Shown in pieces: positions 43,914 to 52,913 of a DNA stretch of 64,000 nucleotides (the first letter of the stretch is position 1; the number at the start of each line of letters is the position of its first letter). The translations under genes were made by a program, and so were the position numbers. The stretch spans positions 1,550,001 through 1,614,000 of the forward strand of contig NZ_CP012590.1 of assembly GCF_001278845.1 (NCBI RefSeq), given 5' to 3'. Below the pieces are notes generated by a model. It had not been told where the DNA came from. It was given only the letters and a program-made list of their open reading frames with translations, and did no database searches. The DNA is from Actinomyces sp. oral taxon 414. Lineage in GTDB: Bacteria > Actinomycetota > Actinomycetes > Actinomycetales > Actinomycetaceae.

Positions 43914-44899
43914 GCGGCCTCGGTCCCGGGGGTCGCGACGCGGCAGCCGTGGTCGGCGGCGAAGGCCGCCAGGACCTCCTGGTAGACCAGGTCCGGGCTG
44001 AGACGGCGCAGCTCCTCGTTCAGGGTCGTCACCGGCTCGCGGCGCGGCATGGTGACCACCTGCGGGCGCGAGCCGTCGGGGCGGGTGATGAGCACGCGCT
44101 CGGAGTCCGTGCGCTCGATGGCCAGCTCGCCGTCGTCGGTCAGGGCGGCGATGCGGGCGATCCCCATGAAGTCCTCCACGTCGGCCCGCTCGACCGGCAC
44201 GCCCAGGCGCAGGCGCAGCCAGCGCACCATGAGCGACAGCGAGGCGTTGGCCCGCTGCCCGGCCACGGTCATGGACCGTACGCCCCCGGCGCGCAGGACC
44301 GGGTCCAGGGTGGAGGCCACAATGGCCCGCCACAGGGTGATGCGCGTCCAGGCCAGGTCGATGTCCCCGCGCTCGAAGCCCGGCGCCAGGGCCGCCAGGG
44401 CCGCCGAGGGGTCCGGCCGGGAGGGCGTGTTGGTAATGCGGGTCGAGGCCAGGCGGCCCAGGGGGTCGGCGGCGGGCACGGGCGGGGGCGCCGCCGGCCA
44501 CCACGCCACCACCGGCACGTCGGGCAGCAGGAAGGGCACCACCAGGGTGTCGGTGTGCTCGGCGGCCACACCCCAGGGCCGCAGCACCAGAGTCTCCCCG
44601 GCCCCGGCGTCGTGCCCCACGCGGATCTCGGCGTCCAGATGCCCGGGCACGTCGGCCCTCACGTGCCCGTCGCGCGAGCGTGGGCCGGGCGGGCCGGCCG
44701 GCGGGGGCGGGGCGACGACGGCGATAATGCGGCAGGGGTGGTCCAGGGAGGCGCCGTGGGCCGCCTCCAGCGCCGCCTCCAGGCCGGCGCCGTCGGTGCC
44801 GATGACCAGGGTGAGCACCCGCGAGCCCCCGGCGCCCTCGGCGGCCAGCAGCCCGGAGACGATGCGCTCCGTGGTCGTGGCGGTCAGTGCGGTGATCAT
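43898..44899 (-). CDS. opcA: Glucose-6-phosphate dehydrogenase assembly protein OpcA
   Basis: The 333 residues from ATG 44899 show the OpcA plan: VSGLLAAEGAGGSRVLTLVI, RVGHDAGAGETLVLRPWGVA, HTDTLVVPFLLPDVPVVAWW, LASTRITNTPSRPDPSAALA and DIDLAWTRITLWRAIVASTL. OpcA activates or assembles Zwf in actinobacteria and cyanobacteria. It overlaps zwf upstream by 4 bases (ATGA-type overlap) and the HNH gene downstream. Confidence 0.92.
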   Translation of the reverse strand: MITALTATTTERIVSGLLAAEGAGGSRVLTLVIGTDGAGLEAALEAAHGASLDHPCRIIAVVAPPPPAGPPGPRSRDGHVRADVPGHLDAEIRVGHDAGAGETLVLRPWGVAAEHTDTLVVPFLLPDVPVVAWWPAAPPPVPAADPLGRLASTRITNTPSRPDPSAALAALAPGFERGDIDLAWTRITLWRAIVASTLDPVLRAGGVRSMTVAGQRANASLSLMVRWLRLRLGVPVERADVEDFMGIARIAALTDDGELAIERTDSERVLITRPDGSRPQVVTMPRREPVTTLNEELRRLSPDLVYQEVLAAFAADHGCRVATPGTEAACSND

Positions 44900-46473
44900 G
44901 AGCGCCTCCAGGTGCGGGCGTCGCGGGCGAGCAGGTCGCGGGCCCCCTCCGGCCCCCAGGAGCCGGGCCGGTACTCCTCCGGCCGGCCGGCCCCGGCCCA
45001 GTGCTCGATGACCGGGTCGAGGATCCTCCAGGACAGGTCCACCTCCCGCCGGTGGGGGAAGAGCGGGGCGTCGCCCAGGAGGGCGTCGAGGATGAGGCGC
45101 TCGTAGGCCTCCGGGGAGTCCTCGTTGAAGGAGGCGCCGTAGCCGAAGTCCATGCGCACGTCGCGCAGCTCCAGGTGCGTGCCGGGGACCTTGGAGGCCA
45201 GGCGCATGGTGATGCCCTCGTCCGGCTGGATGCGCACGACGATCGTGTTGGCCCCCAGCCCGGCCGTGGCCGCGTCCTCGAAGGGCAGGAAGGGCGGCTG
45301 CTTGAACACGACGGCGACCTCGGTGACGCGCCGCGCCAGGCGCTTGCCCGCGCGCAGGTAGAAGGGCACGCCCGCCCACCGCCGGTTGGCGATCTCCAGG
45401 CGCAGGGCCGCGTAGGTCTCGGTGCGCGAGTCGACGGCGACGCCGTCCTCCTCCAGGTAGCCCCTCACGGGCACGCCGCCCTGGAAGCCGGCCCCGTAGC
45501 GGCCCCGGGCCGTGGTGGCGTCCAGGTCGAGCACCCCGGCCCGCTCCAGGCGCACGCAGTCCAGGACCTTCTCCTTCTCGGCGCGCACCGCCGCGGCGCC
45601 CATGGAGCTGGGCTCCTCCATGGCGGTCAGCGCCAGGAGCTGGAGGAGGTGGTTCTGGATGACGTCGCGCCCCGCGCCGATGGTGTCGTAGTAGCCGGCG
45701 CGCGAGCCGATCCCGATGTCCTCGGCCATGGTGATCTGCACGTGGTCGACGTAGCGCTGGTTCCACAGCGGCTCGAAGATCGTGTTGGCGAAGCGCAGGG
45801 CGAGGATGTTCTGGACCGTCTCCTTGCCCAGGTAGTGGTCGACGCGGAAGACGTCGTCGGGGCGCACGATGCGCCCCACCAGGGCGTCCAGCTCGGCCGC
45901 GCTGGCCCGGTCGTGGCCGAAGGGCTTCTCAATGACCACGCGCCGCCAGGCCCCCGGGGACTCGTCGACCAGCCCGGAGGCGGCGATGCGCTCGGTGACG
46001 GCCGGGAACCAGCCGGGCGGGATCGACAGGTAGAAGGCGCGGTTGCCGCCCGTGCCGCGGGTGGCGTCGAGGTCGTCGACGACCCCGGTCAGGCGCCCGT
46101 AGGCGGCGTCGTCCTCGAAGGAGGAGAAGGCGACGAAGCGCATGCCGGCGGCGAGCTGCTCCCAGATGGCCGGGTGCCACGCGGTGCGGGCCCGGGCGCG
46201 CACCGCGGCGCGCACGTAGTCGCGCAGGTCCTCGTCGTCCCAGTCGCGGCGCCCCACTCCCACCAGGCAGAAGCTGGGGGAGAGCAGTCCGCGGTTGGCC
46301 AGGTCGTAGATGGCCGGGAGCAGCTTGTTGCGCGCCAGGTCGCCGGTGATGCCGAACATGACCAGCACGCAGGGGTCCGCGACGCGGGGCAGGCGCAGAT
46401 CCCGGGAGTCCAGCAGGGGGTTCGCGGCGGGGCCCAGCATGCGGGTCGGCCGCGGCGCATCAGATGTGTCCAC
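44896..46473 (-). CDS. zwf: Glucose-6-phosphate dehydrogenase
   Basis: The 525 residues start at GTG 46473, with GGAAGG eight bases upstream; an inner ATG at 46440 is possible. NADP-binding VLVMFGITGDLARNKLLPAI is near residue 40. Substrate and catalytic blocks are VVIEKPFGHDRASAAEL, FRVDHYLGKETVQNILALRF and DVIQNHLLQLLALTAMEEP. It catalyses the first step of the oxidative pentose phosphate pathway. It is first in zwf-opcA and diverges from gnd across about 190 bases, so the two oxidative steps share a control region. Confidence 0.95.
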   Translation of the reverse strand: MDTSDAPRPTRMLGPAANPLLDSRDLRLPRVADPCVLVMFGITGDLARNKLLPAIYDLANRGLLSPSFCLVGVGRRDWDDEDLRDYVRAAVRARARTAWHPAIWEQLAAGMRFVAFSSFEDDAAYGRLTGVVDDLDATRGTGGNRAFYLSIPPGWFPAVTERIAASGLVDESPGAWRRVVIEKPFGHDRASAAELDALVGRIVRPDDVFRVDHYLGKETVQNILALRFANTIFEPLWNQRYVDHVQITMAEDIGIGSRAGYYDTIGAGRDVIQNHLLQLLALTAMEEPSSMGAAAVRAEKEKVLDCVRLERAGVLDLDATTARGRYGAGFQGGVPVRGYLEEDGVAVDSRTETYAALRLEIANRRWAGVPFYLRAGKRLARRVTEVAVVFKQPPFLPFEDAATAGLGANTIVVRIQPDEGITMRLASKVPGTHLELRDVRMDFGYGASFNEDSPEAYERLILDALLGDAPLFPHRREVDLSWRILDPVIEHWAGAGRPEEYRPGSWGPEGARDLLARDARTWRRS

Positions 46474-46664
46474 AGGTGCCTTCCGATAGGGTGGCGGCTC
46501 GCCCCGGCGGGGGCGCACGGGGCAACTGTACGCACCCGCGCGGCCCCGCCGCCGGGAACCGGCCGTACCCCTCATCCCGTTCGTGTCCGACGGCGCGGCG
46601 CGGTAGTCTGCTGGGCGGCGCCGCCGCGGCGCCCGCCGCCATCGAACCCGCGGGAGGGGCACTC

Positions 46665-48179
46665 ATGACCACCAGTGACGCGACCAGCGACGCGGCCCGG
46701 GCCGCCGCCGACTCCGCCCCCGCGCCCGCCTCGGCCGACATCGGCGTCTACGGCCTGGGCGTCATGGGCGCCAACCTCGCCCGCAACCTCGCCCGCCACG
46801 GGCACGCGGTGGCCGTGTTCAACCGCACCCCGGCGCGCACGCGCCGGCTCGTGGAGCGCCACGGCGACGAGGGCGACTTCGTGCCCGCGACGCGGCCGGC
46901 CGACTTCGTGGCCTGCCTGCGCCGCCCGCGCGCGGTCATTGTCATGGTCCAGGCCGGGGCCGCTACCGAGGCGGTCATCGACCAGCTGCGCGCCCTGCTG
47001 GAGCCCGGAGACATTATCGTCGACGCCGGCAACACCTTCTACCGCGACACCCAGCGCCGCGAGGCGGACTTGCGCGAAAGCGGCATCCACTTCGTGGGCA
47101 TGGGCGTGTCCGGGGGGCAGGAGGGGGCGCTGCTGGGCCCCTCGATCATGCCCGGCGGCACCGAGGAGTCCTATGCGCGGCTGGGCCCCATGCTCGAGTC
47201 CATCTCCGCCCACGTCGACGGCGAACCCTGCTGCACGCACGTGGGCCCCGACGGCGCCGGCCACTTCGTCAAGATGGTCCACAACGGCATCGAGTACGCC
47301 GATATGCAGCTCATCGCCGAGGCCTACGACCTGCTGCGGCGCGCCGTCGGGCTGAGCGTGCCCGCCATCGCCGAGGTCTTCCGCTCCTGGCGGGACAGCG
47401 AACTCGACTCCTACCTCATTGACGTCACCGCCGAGGTCCTGGGGCGCACCGACCCGGCCACCGGCCGGCCCTTCGTCGACGTCGTCGTCGACGAGGCCGG
47501 CCAGAAGGGCACCGGCGCGTGGACCGCGCAGACCGCCCTGGAGCTGGGCGTGGCCGTGCCCGCCATCGCCGAGGCGACCTTCGCCCGGGCCGCCTCGGCG
47601 GCGTCGGCCGTGCGCGCCGCCGTGCGCGACGCCGACCTGGACGCCGGGGCCGCGCCGGCCCCCCCGGCCTCGAAGGACGAGGAGACGGCCCTGGTCGCCT
47701 CGGTCCGCCGGGCCCTGTACGGGGCCAAGATCGCCGCCTACGCCCAGGGCTTCGACCTCATCGCCGCCGCCGGCGCCGAGAACGGCTGGAACGTGAACCC
47801 GGGCGCCATGGCCCGCATCTGGCGGGACGGGTGCATTATCCGCGCCCGCCTCCTGGACGACATCGCCCGCGCCTACCAGGCCGACCCGGCGCCGGTCAGC
47901 CTCCTGACGGCCCCGGTGTTCGCCTCCGCCCTGCGCCAGGCCCTGCCGTCCTGGCGCGAGGTCGTGGCCCTGGCCGCGCGCAGCGGCGTGCCCGCCCCCG
48001 CCCTGGCCTCCTCTCTGGCCTACGTCGACCAGCTGCGCGCGCCGCGCCTGCCCGCCGCCCTCATCCAGGGCCAGCGGGACTTCTTCGGCTCCCACACCTA
48101 CCACCGGGTCGACGACCCGGACGGCGTCTACCACGTCCTGTGGTCCCAGGAGGGCCGCGCCGAGGAGAAGTGGAGCTGA
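46665..48179 (+). CDS. gnd: 6-phosphogluconate dehydrogenase
   Basis: The 504 residues start at ATG 46665 after GGGAGGGG. There is a Ser/Ala/Asp-rich leader of about 24 residues, then IGVYGLGVMGANLARNLARH (NADP site), VIVMVQAGAATEAVIDQL, GMGVSGGQEGALLGPSIMPG and the active-site HFVKMVHNGIEYADMQLIAE. The C-terminal RDFFGSHTYHRVDDPDGVYH is diagnostic of the decarboxylating enzyme. It produces ribulose-5-phosphate, CO2 and NADPH. Transcribed away from zwf-opcA. Confidence 0.95.
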   Translation: MTTSDATSDAARAAADSAPAPASADIGVYGLGVMGANLARNLARHGHAVAVFNRTPARTRRLVERHGDEGDFVPATRPADFVACLRRPRAVIVMVQAGAATEAVIDQLRALLEPGDIIVDAGNTFYRDTQRREADLRESGIHFVGMGVSGGQEGALLGPSIMPGGTEESYARLGPMLESISAHVDGEPCCTHVGPDGAGHFVKMVHNGIEYADMQLIAEAYDLLRRAVGLSVPAIAEVFRSWRDSELDSYLIDVTAEVLGRTDPATGRPFVDVVVDEAGQKGTGAWTAQTALELGVAVPAIAEATFARAASAASAVRAAVRDADLDAGAAPAPPASKDEETALVASVRRALYGAKIAAYAQGFDLIAAAGAENGWNVNPGAMARIWRDGCIIRARLLDDIARAYQADPAPVSLLTAPVFASALRQALPSWREVVALAARSGVPAPALASSLAYVDQLRAPRLPAALIQGQRDFFGSHTYHRVDDPDGVYHVLWSQEGRAEEKWS

Positions 48180-48366
48180 AGGCGGCCTTCGCCCGGCCGG
48201 ACGGCCCGGCGGGGGAGGGCGGCCCGGACGCCTGGCACGCGCGATTCGTGCTCGCCGCTAGGAACATCCTGTATTCATCGCGTGTTGTCATTGCGACGGC
48301 ACGGGGCCGCAACGGTAGTGTTGGACCTACTCGTGGTGCGCAGGGCACCACCCGACCGGAGGGGAC

Positions 48367-48813
48367 ATGATGGGGAGCAATCCGATCGAAGCGGACACCA
48401 CTTCGACCCAGACCTTCGGGCCGCTCGACAACCGGGACGTTCAGCTCGCGGGCATGTCGCCGCAGGACCGGGCGGCGGTCGCGGCCCTACCGCCGGGCAC
48501 GGCGCTGCTGCTCGTGGGCCACGGGCCGACGACAGGGGCGCGCTTCCTCCTGGACTCCGCGGAGACCACGGTGGGCCGCCACCCGCATGCGGACATCTTC
48601 CTCGACGACGTGACCGTCTCGCGCAAACACGCGGTCTTCGTGGCTCTGCCCGGCGGCGGCTACGGCGTGCGCGACTCCGGCTCCCTCAACGGCACCTACG
48701 TCAACCGCCAGCGGGTCGAGCAGTGCGCCCTGCGCGTGGGCGACGAGGTGCAGATCGGCAAGTACCGCATGACCTACCACCCCGGCCCGCAGCGGTCCGC
48801 CGCCGCGCGGTGA
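48367..48813 (+). CDS. garA: GarA/OdhI-like FHA regulator
   Basis: The 148 residues include an N-terminal TTSTQTF phospho-site region (compare ETTSVF in GarA) and an FHA domain at about 66-130: ETTVGRHPHADIFLDDVTVS RKHAVF, then RDSGSLNGTYVNRQRV. Kinase phosphorylation of the Thr region makes the FHA domain close on itself and changes its inhibition of 2-oxoglutarate enzymes. Ribosome site GGAGGGG is at 48358-48363. It heads a four-gene row conserved in actinobacteria. Confidence 0.88.
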   Translation: MMGSNPIEADTTSTQTFGPLDNRDVQLAGMSPQDRAAVAALPPGTALLLVGHGPTTGARFLLDSAETTVGRHPHADIFLDDVTVSRKHAVFVALPGGGYGVRDSGSLNGTYVNRQRVEQCALRVGDEVQIGKYRMTYHPGPQRSAAAR

Positions 48814-49550
48814 GCCCCGCTGTCCGCAGGTCCTCCGACCTGCCCGACGACGAGCCACCGCCCCCCAGGCGCTGGCCTCAGGACGTCTCCCACGAGCCCC
48901 TCATGAAGATCGGGGAGGTCGTCGAGCGCCTCAAGCCGAGTTTTCCGGCGCTGTCGCTGTCCAAGGTCCGCTACCTGGAGAGCGAGGGCCTCATTAGGCC
49001 GCACCGGGTGGGCAACGGCTACCGCCAGTACTCCCAGGCGGATCTGGAGCGTCTGCGCTTCACCCTGACCGCCCAGCGCGACGAGTACCTGCCGCTGTCG
49101 GTCATACGCGAGCGCCTGCGGCGGCTGGACGCCGCCGCCGGCGCCCCGCCGCGCCCGGTGGCCCGGGTCGTGGCCTCGCATGGGCGGCTGGTGGAGGGCG
49201 GGCCGGTGGGCCTCAAGGAGCTCATGGCCCGCAGTGGCGCGACCGAGGCGCAGGTCGACGAGCTCATCTCCATCGGTCTGATCACCCCCGACGCGCGCGG
49301 GCAGTTCGATTCGCGCTGCCAGCGCGCCCTGACCCTGGCCCTGAAGGTCCACGCGCTGGGCCTGCCCCTGCGTAACCTGAGGCTGGTGCGCTCGGCGGCC
49401 GAGCGCCAGGCCGACGTCGTCGACCAGGCGGTGGCGCACCGGCGCCGCCGCTCCGCCTCGGCGGGGGAGGAGGCCGCCTCCGAGATGGCCGGCCTGATCA
49501 CCGAGCTCTACAGCCTGCTGCTGCACCGCTCCCTGGGGTCCCCGCGCTGA
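48810..49550 (+). CDS. ftsR: MerR-family cell-division regulator FtsR
   Basis: The 246 residues start at GTG 48810, overlapping the garA stop (GTGA). MerR helix-turn-helix: LMKIGEVVERLKPSFPALSL SKVRYLESEGLI, RPHRVGNGYRQYSQADLERL. The long second half (RCQRALTLALKVHALGLPLR) is the FtsR-type extension. Position between garA and the DUF151 gene matches the conserved order of Rv1827-Rv1830 in Mycobacterium tuberculosis. FtsR promotes ftsZ expression in Corynebacterium. Confidence 0.87.
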   Translation: MSPAVRRSSDLPDDEPPPPRRWPQDVSHEPLMKIGEVVERLKPSFPALSLSKVRYLESEGLIRPHRVGNGYRQYSQADLERLRFTLTAQRDEYLPLSVIRERLRRLDAAAGAPPRPVARVVASHGRLVEGGPVGLKELMARSGATEAQVDELISIGLITPDARGQFDSRCQRALTLALKVHALGLPLRNLRLVRSAAERQADVVDQAVAHRRRRSASAGEEAASEMAGLITELYSLLLHRSLGSPR

Positions 49551-49619
49551 AATCCGCGCCGGGGGCGTCCGGACCGCCATTCGCCGGACAGCGGGGCGCG
49601 CGGACCGTAGCCTTGGGGT

Positions 49620-50102
49620 GTGCGCGCGATGTGTCTGGTCGGGGTCCGTTCCACGTCCCCGGACGCGGGGCTCGTGGCCATTCTCGTGGAGAGGGGCGGC
49701 CCCGGGATGCTGGCCGTGCCCGTGGGCGTGCGGGAGGGGCTGAGCCTGGCCGCCGGAGAGGTGGGGCCGGCCACGTCCTGGACCGGGCTCATGAGCCGCT
49801 GCGCGGAGGCGGCGGGGGCGCGTCTGTCCCACGTGCGCCTGGATGTCGACGACGACGCGCGCCTGTGCGCCGCCGTGGTCCTGGAGCCCGTCCCGCGCCG
49901 CGGGCTCGGCCCCCGGGCGGCGTGGTGCGTCGACGCCGCCCCGGGGGACGCGCTGGTCCTGGCCGGGGCCCTGGGGCTGGACGTCCGGGCGAGCCCGGAG
50001 GTGTTGCGGCTGCGCGGCGTCGACCTGGGCGAGGAGCCCGCGCAGGCGCGCTTCGAGCGGTGGCGCATGGAGCTGGCCTCCGACCTGACCGGGCGGGACT
50101 GA
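49620..50102 (+). CDS. DUF151 / bifunctional-nuclease-type protein
   Basis: GTG 49620 starts 160 residues: RAMCLVGVRSTSPDAGLVAI, LAVPVGVREGLSLAAGEVGP, TSWTGLMSRCAEAAGARLSH, and VDDDARLCAAVVLEP. This corresponds to the DUF151 fold; metal-linked nuclease activity is known for some members. Third in the garA-ftsR-DUF151-merR row, 69 bases after ftsR. The C-terminal third is not well conserved by eye. Confidence 0.8.
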   Translation: MRAMCLVGVRSTSPDAGLVAILVERGGPGMLAVPVGVREGLSLAAGEVGPATSWTGLMSRCAEAAGARLSHVRLDVDDDARLCAAVVLEPVPRRGLGPRAAWCVDAAPGDALVLAGALGLDVRASPEVLRLRGVDLGEEPAQARFERWRMELASDLTGRD

Positions 50103-50389
50103 CGCCCCGGGACCCCAGAGGTGCATGTGACGAATGATACTTCTGTGACATGTAGTATGAAGTGCGTCACTCGAGGTTCGGGCGAGTGCCCGCCGATCGG
50201 CGTTATTGCGCCCGTCCCGGGCCCCCGGCCGTCCCGGCGTCGACCCCGGGACGGGACCGGCGGATTCGCGCCCGGCCCCTTCCGCGCGCCCTTCGTTGAG
50301 CCGGGGCCCCTCCGGCCTTATCGTGGAGCAGTGCCGCCCGCCGGCACGGCGGGCGACCCCCGCGCCGATTCGACCGACAGGAGCGTCAC

Positions 50390-50962
50390 GTGAGTGCGAA
50401 TGAAGCGATCCGGGTGGACGCCGCCCCCCAGCGCGCACAGGGCATGCTCTTCGGCGACCCCCTGCCAGAGCTGGACACCAGCACCGGCTACCGGGGCCCC
50501 ATCGCCTGCCGCGTGGCCGGAATCACCTACCGCCAGCTCGACTACTGGGCCCGCACCGGGCTGGTCGAGCCGACCGTGCGCGGCGCCCGGGGGTCCGGGT
50601 CGCAGCGCCTGTACTCCTTCCGGGACATCCTGCTGCTCAAGGTCGTCAAGCGCCTGCTCGACACCGGCGTGTCCCTCCACCAGATCCGTATAGCCGTCGA
50701 GGCCCTCCACGAGCGCGGCGTGGAGGATCTGACCGCCATCACCCTCATGAGCGACGGTGCCTCCGTCTACGAGTGCACCAGCGCCGACGAGGTCATTGAC
50801 CTGGTCCAGGGCGGGCAGGGCGTTTTCGGTATCGCCGTGGGGCGCGTGTGGCACGAGGTCGAGGGCACGCTGGCCCGGTTCCCCACCGACAGCGCCTCGC
50901 CCGCCCCCGTCGTCGAGGACGAGCTGGCCAAGCGCCGCGCCGTCCGCCGCGGGGCCGTGTAG
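50390..50962 (+). CDS. MerR-family regulator (second of the row)
   Basis: GTG 50390 is preceded by GACAGGAGCG. The 190 residues have a helix-turn-helix GPIACRVAGITYRQLDYWAR TGLVEPTVRGARGSGSQRLY, then SFRDILLLKVVKRLLDTGVS LHQIRIAVEAL. This matches the Rv1830-type protein that closes the conserved row. The long spacer before it (50103-50389) contains a GTGACGAATGATACTTCTGT GAC-like inverted pattern at about 50126-50150 that may be a promoter or operator. Confidence 0.87.
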   Translation: MSANEAIRVDAAPQRAQGMLFGDPLPELDTSTGYRGPIACRVAGITYRQLDYWARTGLVEPTVRGARGSGSQRLYSFRDILLLKVVKRLLDTGVSLHQIRIAVEALHERGVEDLTAITLMSDGASVYECTSADEVIDLVQGGQGVFGIAVGRVWHEVEGTLARFPTDSASPAPVVEDELAKRRAVRRGAV

Positions 50963-51054
50963 GCCCCCCTCATCATCCTCCGCCCGCCCCTCCGACGTCG
51001 GAAGGGGCGGGCGGGGCCGCCCGACGACCCCGCCCGCCCGCGGCGCGGACCTCT

Positions 51055-52659
51055 TCAGCCGCGGTGCTCGCCCAGCAGGTAGGTGCGGGTGAAGCCGTCG
51101 GACAGGTCCGTCAGGCTCACGCGCACCAGGCCCGCCGAGTCGATCTCGTAGTGCTCGCGCACCCACGGCCCGTGGCCGGTGCGCCGCACCTCCACGGCGC
51201 CCAAGTCGGGGGCGTCGCGCAGCTCGCGGGCCAGGGGGAAGAGGACCTCCCGCCAGGGGGACAGTTCGCCGGCGGGCTCGCCCCGCTCGTCAATGCCGCT
51301 GCACTCGACGAAGCGGTAGCGCCCGATATTGTGCACCGCCGGGTACTGGCGCTCAATGACCGTCGCCGGCGCCCCCTCGGCCGGGCGGGCGTCGGTGTCC
51401 TGGACGGCCCCGGGCGACAGGATCGCGTCGAAGGCGGTGCGCCGCCCGTCGTCGGCCTCCCGGAACACGCCGAACCCGCGTGCCAGGCGGTCGGTGAGCG
51501 TGACGTTGGAGTGCGGGTCCACGGCGATGGCCAGGCCGATGGCCGTGGAGGCGCCCGGGTAGGGGGAGCGGTGGACGCGTCGGCCGTAGCGCTCGCGCAG
51601 CATGCGGGCCACCGGCGGGAAGGCCGAGGCCCCGCCCACCAGGTAGATGCCCGCGATCTCCGTCAGGTCCGGCGCCCCGTCGTCGAGCCCGCCCACCAGG
51701 GGTTCCATGAGCTCCAGGGAGCGCTGGAGCAGCGGCCGGGCCGCCTCGTACAGCTCGGCGGTCTGGAGGATGACCGGCCGGCCCCGCAGGTCGATGACAA
51801 TGCGGCGCGTCTGCGGGGCCAGGGACTCCTTGGCCTCGCGGCACTGGTCGAGCAGGTCGTCGATCTCGATCGACGACAGCTCCTCCTGCCCCACGCCGGC
51901 CCGCTCCAGGACCATCTCGGCCAGCAGCAGGTCGATGTCGTCGCCCCCCAGGTCGGACTGGCCGCGGGCGGCGAGCACCTCGTGGTCGCTTCCCGCCACG
52001 TCGACCAGCGCGGTGTCGAAGGTGCCCCCGCCCAGGTCGTAGGTCAGCACCCGGGTGCGCCGGGAGGAGACCGTCGAGCCGCGGCGGTGGCTGTACTCGA
52101 ACCCGGCCGCCGAGGGCTCGTTGAGCATGGAGGTCACGTGGAAGCCCGCGGCCGCGAAGGCGTCGAGGGTGATCATCCGCTGGGCACCGTAGGCGTGGGC
52201 GGGCACGGCCACGGCAATGCGGTGGCGCTCGTCGCCCAGGTCGACTCCGGCCAGCAGGGAGGAGCGCCACAGCCGCTCGCGCAGGTAGCGCAGATAGCTC
52301 GTGAGCACCTCGCCCAGGGGCAGGGAGGCCGACCCGAAGGGCACGGGGGTCGACCAGGCGGCGGTGGGCGAGGACAGGCGGCGTTTGAGGCTGCGCACCA
52401 GTGGCGCGCCCCGCCGCGCGGCCCGCCGCGCCTCGAAGCCGTGGACCAGGCCCTCGTCGGTCAGCGCCGACAGGGAGGGCAGGAAGTCGTGATCGTCCCC
52501 GAACAGGTCGGTGAACCCGGCGACGGGATAATTGCCCCGGTCGGCCAGACTCACCACCGTGCGGGTGGTCCCCAGGTCGATGCCGATGCTCATGGCGGGA
52601 TCCGCCCCCGACCGGGGCTGCTTCCCGGACTTCTTCTCAGTGCGCCGCTTCGGTGTCAT
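51055..52659 (-). CDS. Orphan Hsp70-like ATPase
   Basis: The 534 residues start with a basic leader, then the actin-like ATPase: SIGIDLGTTRTVVSLADRGN, VLTYDLGGGTFDTALVDVAG, GIYLVGGASAFPPVARMLRE. The substrate-binding region is short and beta-like (FVECSGIDERGEPAGEL onward) with no helical lid, so this is not the housekeeping DnaK. No GrpE or J-domain gene is adjacent. It may be a specialised chaperone, a rare example that stands alone in a chromosomal region. Hsp70-like proteins of this size are known next to other actinobacterial stress genes. Confidence 0.87.
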   Translation of the reverse strand: MTPKRRTEKKSGKQPRSGADPAMSIGIDLGTTRTVVSLADRGNYPVAGFTDLFGDDHDFLPSLSALTDEGLVHGFEARRAARRGAPLVRSLKRRLSSPTAAWSTPVPFGSASLPLGEVLTSYLRYLRERLWRSSLLAGVDLGDERHRIAVAVPAHAYGAQRMITLDAFAAAGFHVTSMLNEPSAAGFEYSHRRGSTVSSRRTRVLTYDLGGGTFDTALVDVAGSDHEVLAARGQSDLGGDDIDLLLAEMVLERAGVGQEELSSIEIDDLLDQCREAKESLAPQTRRIVIDLRGRPVILQTAELYEAARPLLQRSLELMEPLVGGLDDGAPDLTEIAGIYLVGGASAFPPVARMLRERYGRRVHRSPYPGASTAIGLAIAVDPHSNVTLTDRLARGFGVFREADDGRRTAFDAILSPGAVQDTDARPAEGAPATVIERQYPAVHNIGRYRFVECSGIDERGEPAGELSPWREVLFPLARELRDAPDLGAVEVRRTGHGPWVREHYEIDSAGLVRVSLTDLSDGFTRTYLLGEHRG

Positions 52660-52913
52660 AGTCGTGCTCCGCTCGTTATACCGGTCTGCGCCCGAACTTT
52701 ATCCTTCTACGGCGCCGCATGGTTACATGCGTCCGCAGCGCGTCCCCGCGCCCGGGTGAGCAAGGACACCCCGCGGCAGGTGAACAGCAGGTGAACGTTG
52801 CGCCCGCGGGGCCCGATCGGCTCCGTCCGTCGGCCACACTAGGAGCGGATCGCACCCGCGATCCGGGCCGGACCGCTCCGCGGCGACGGCTCGTCCACCA
52901 GACCGGGAACGGC

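Noticed and set aside
48285..48321. TTGTCA and TAGTGT as promoter of garA
   Set aside because: The spacing of 25 bases is too long for a normal sigma-70-type promoter.
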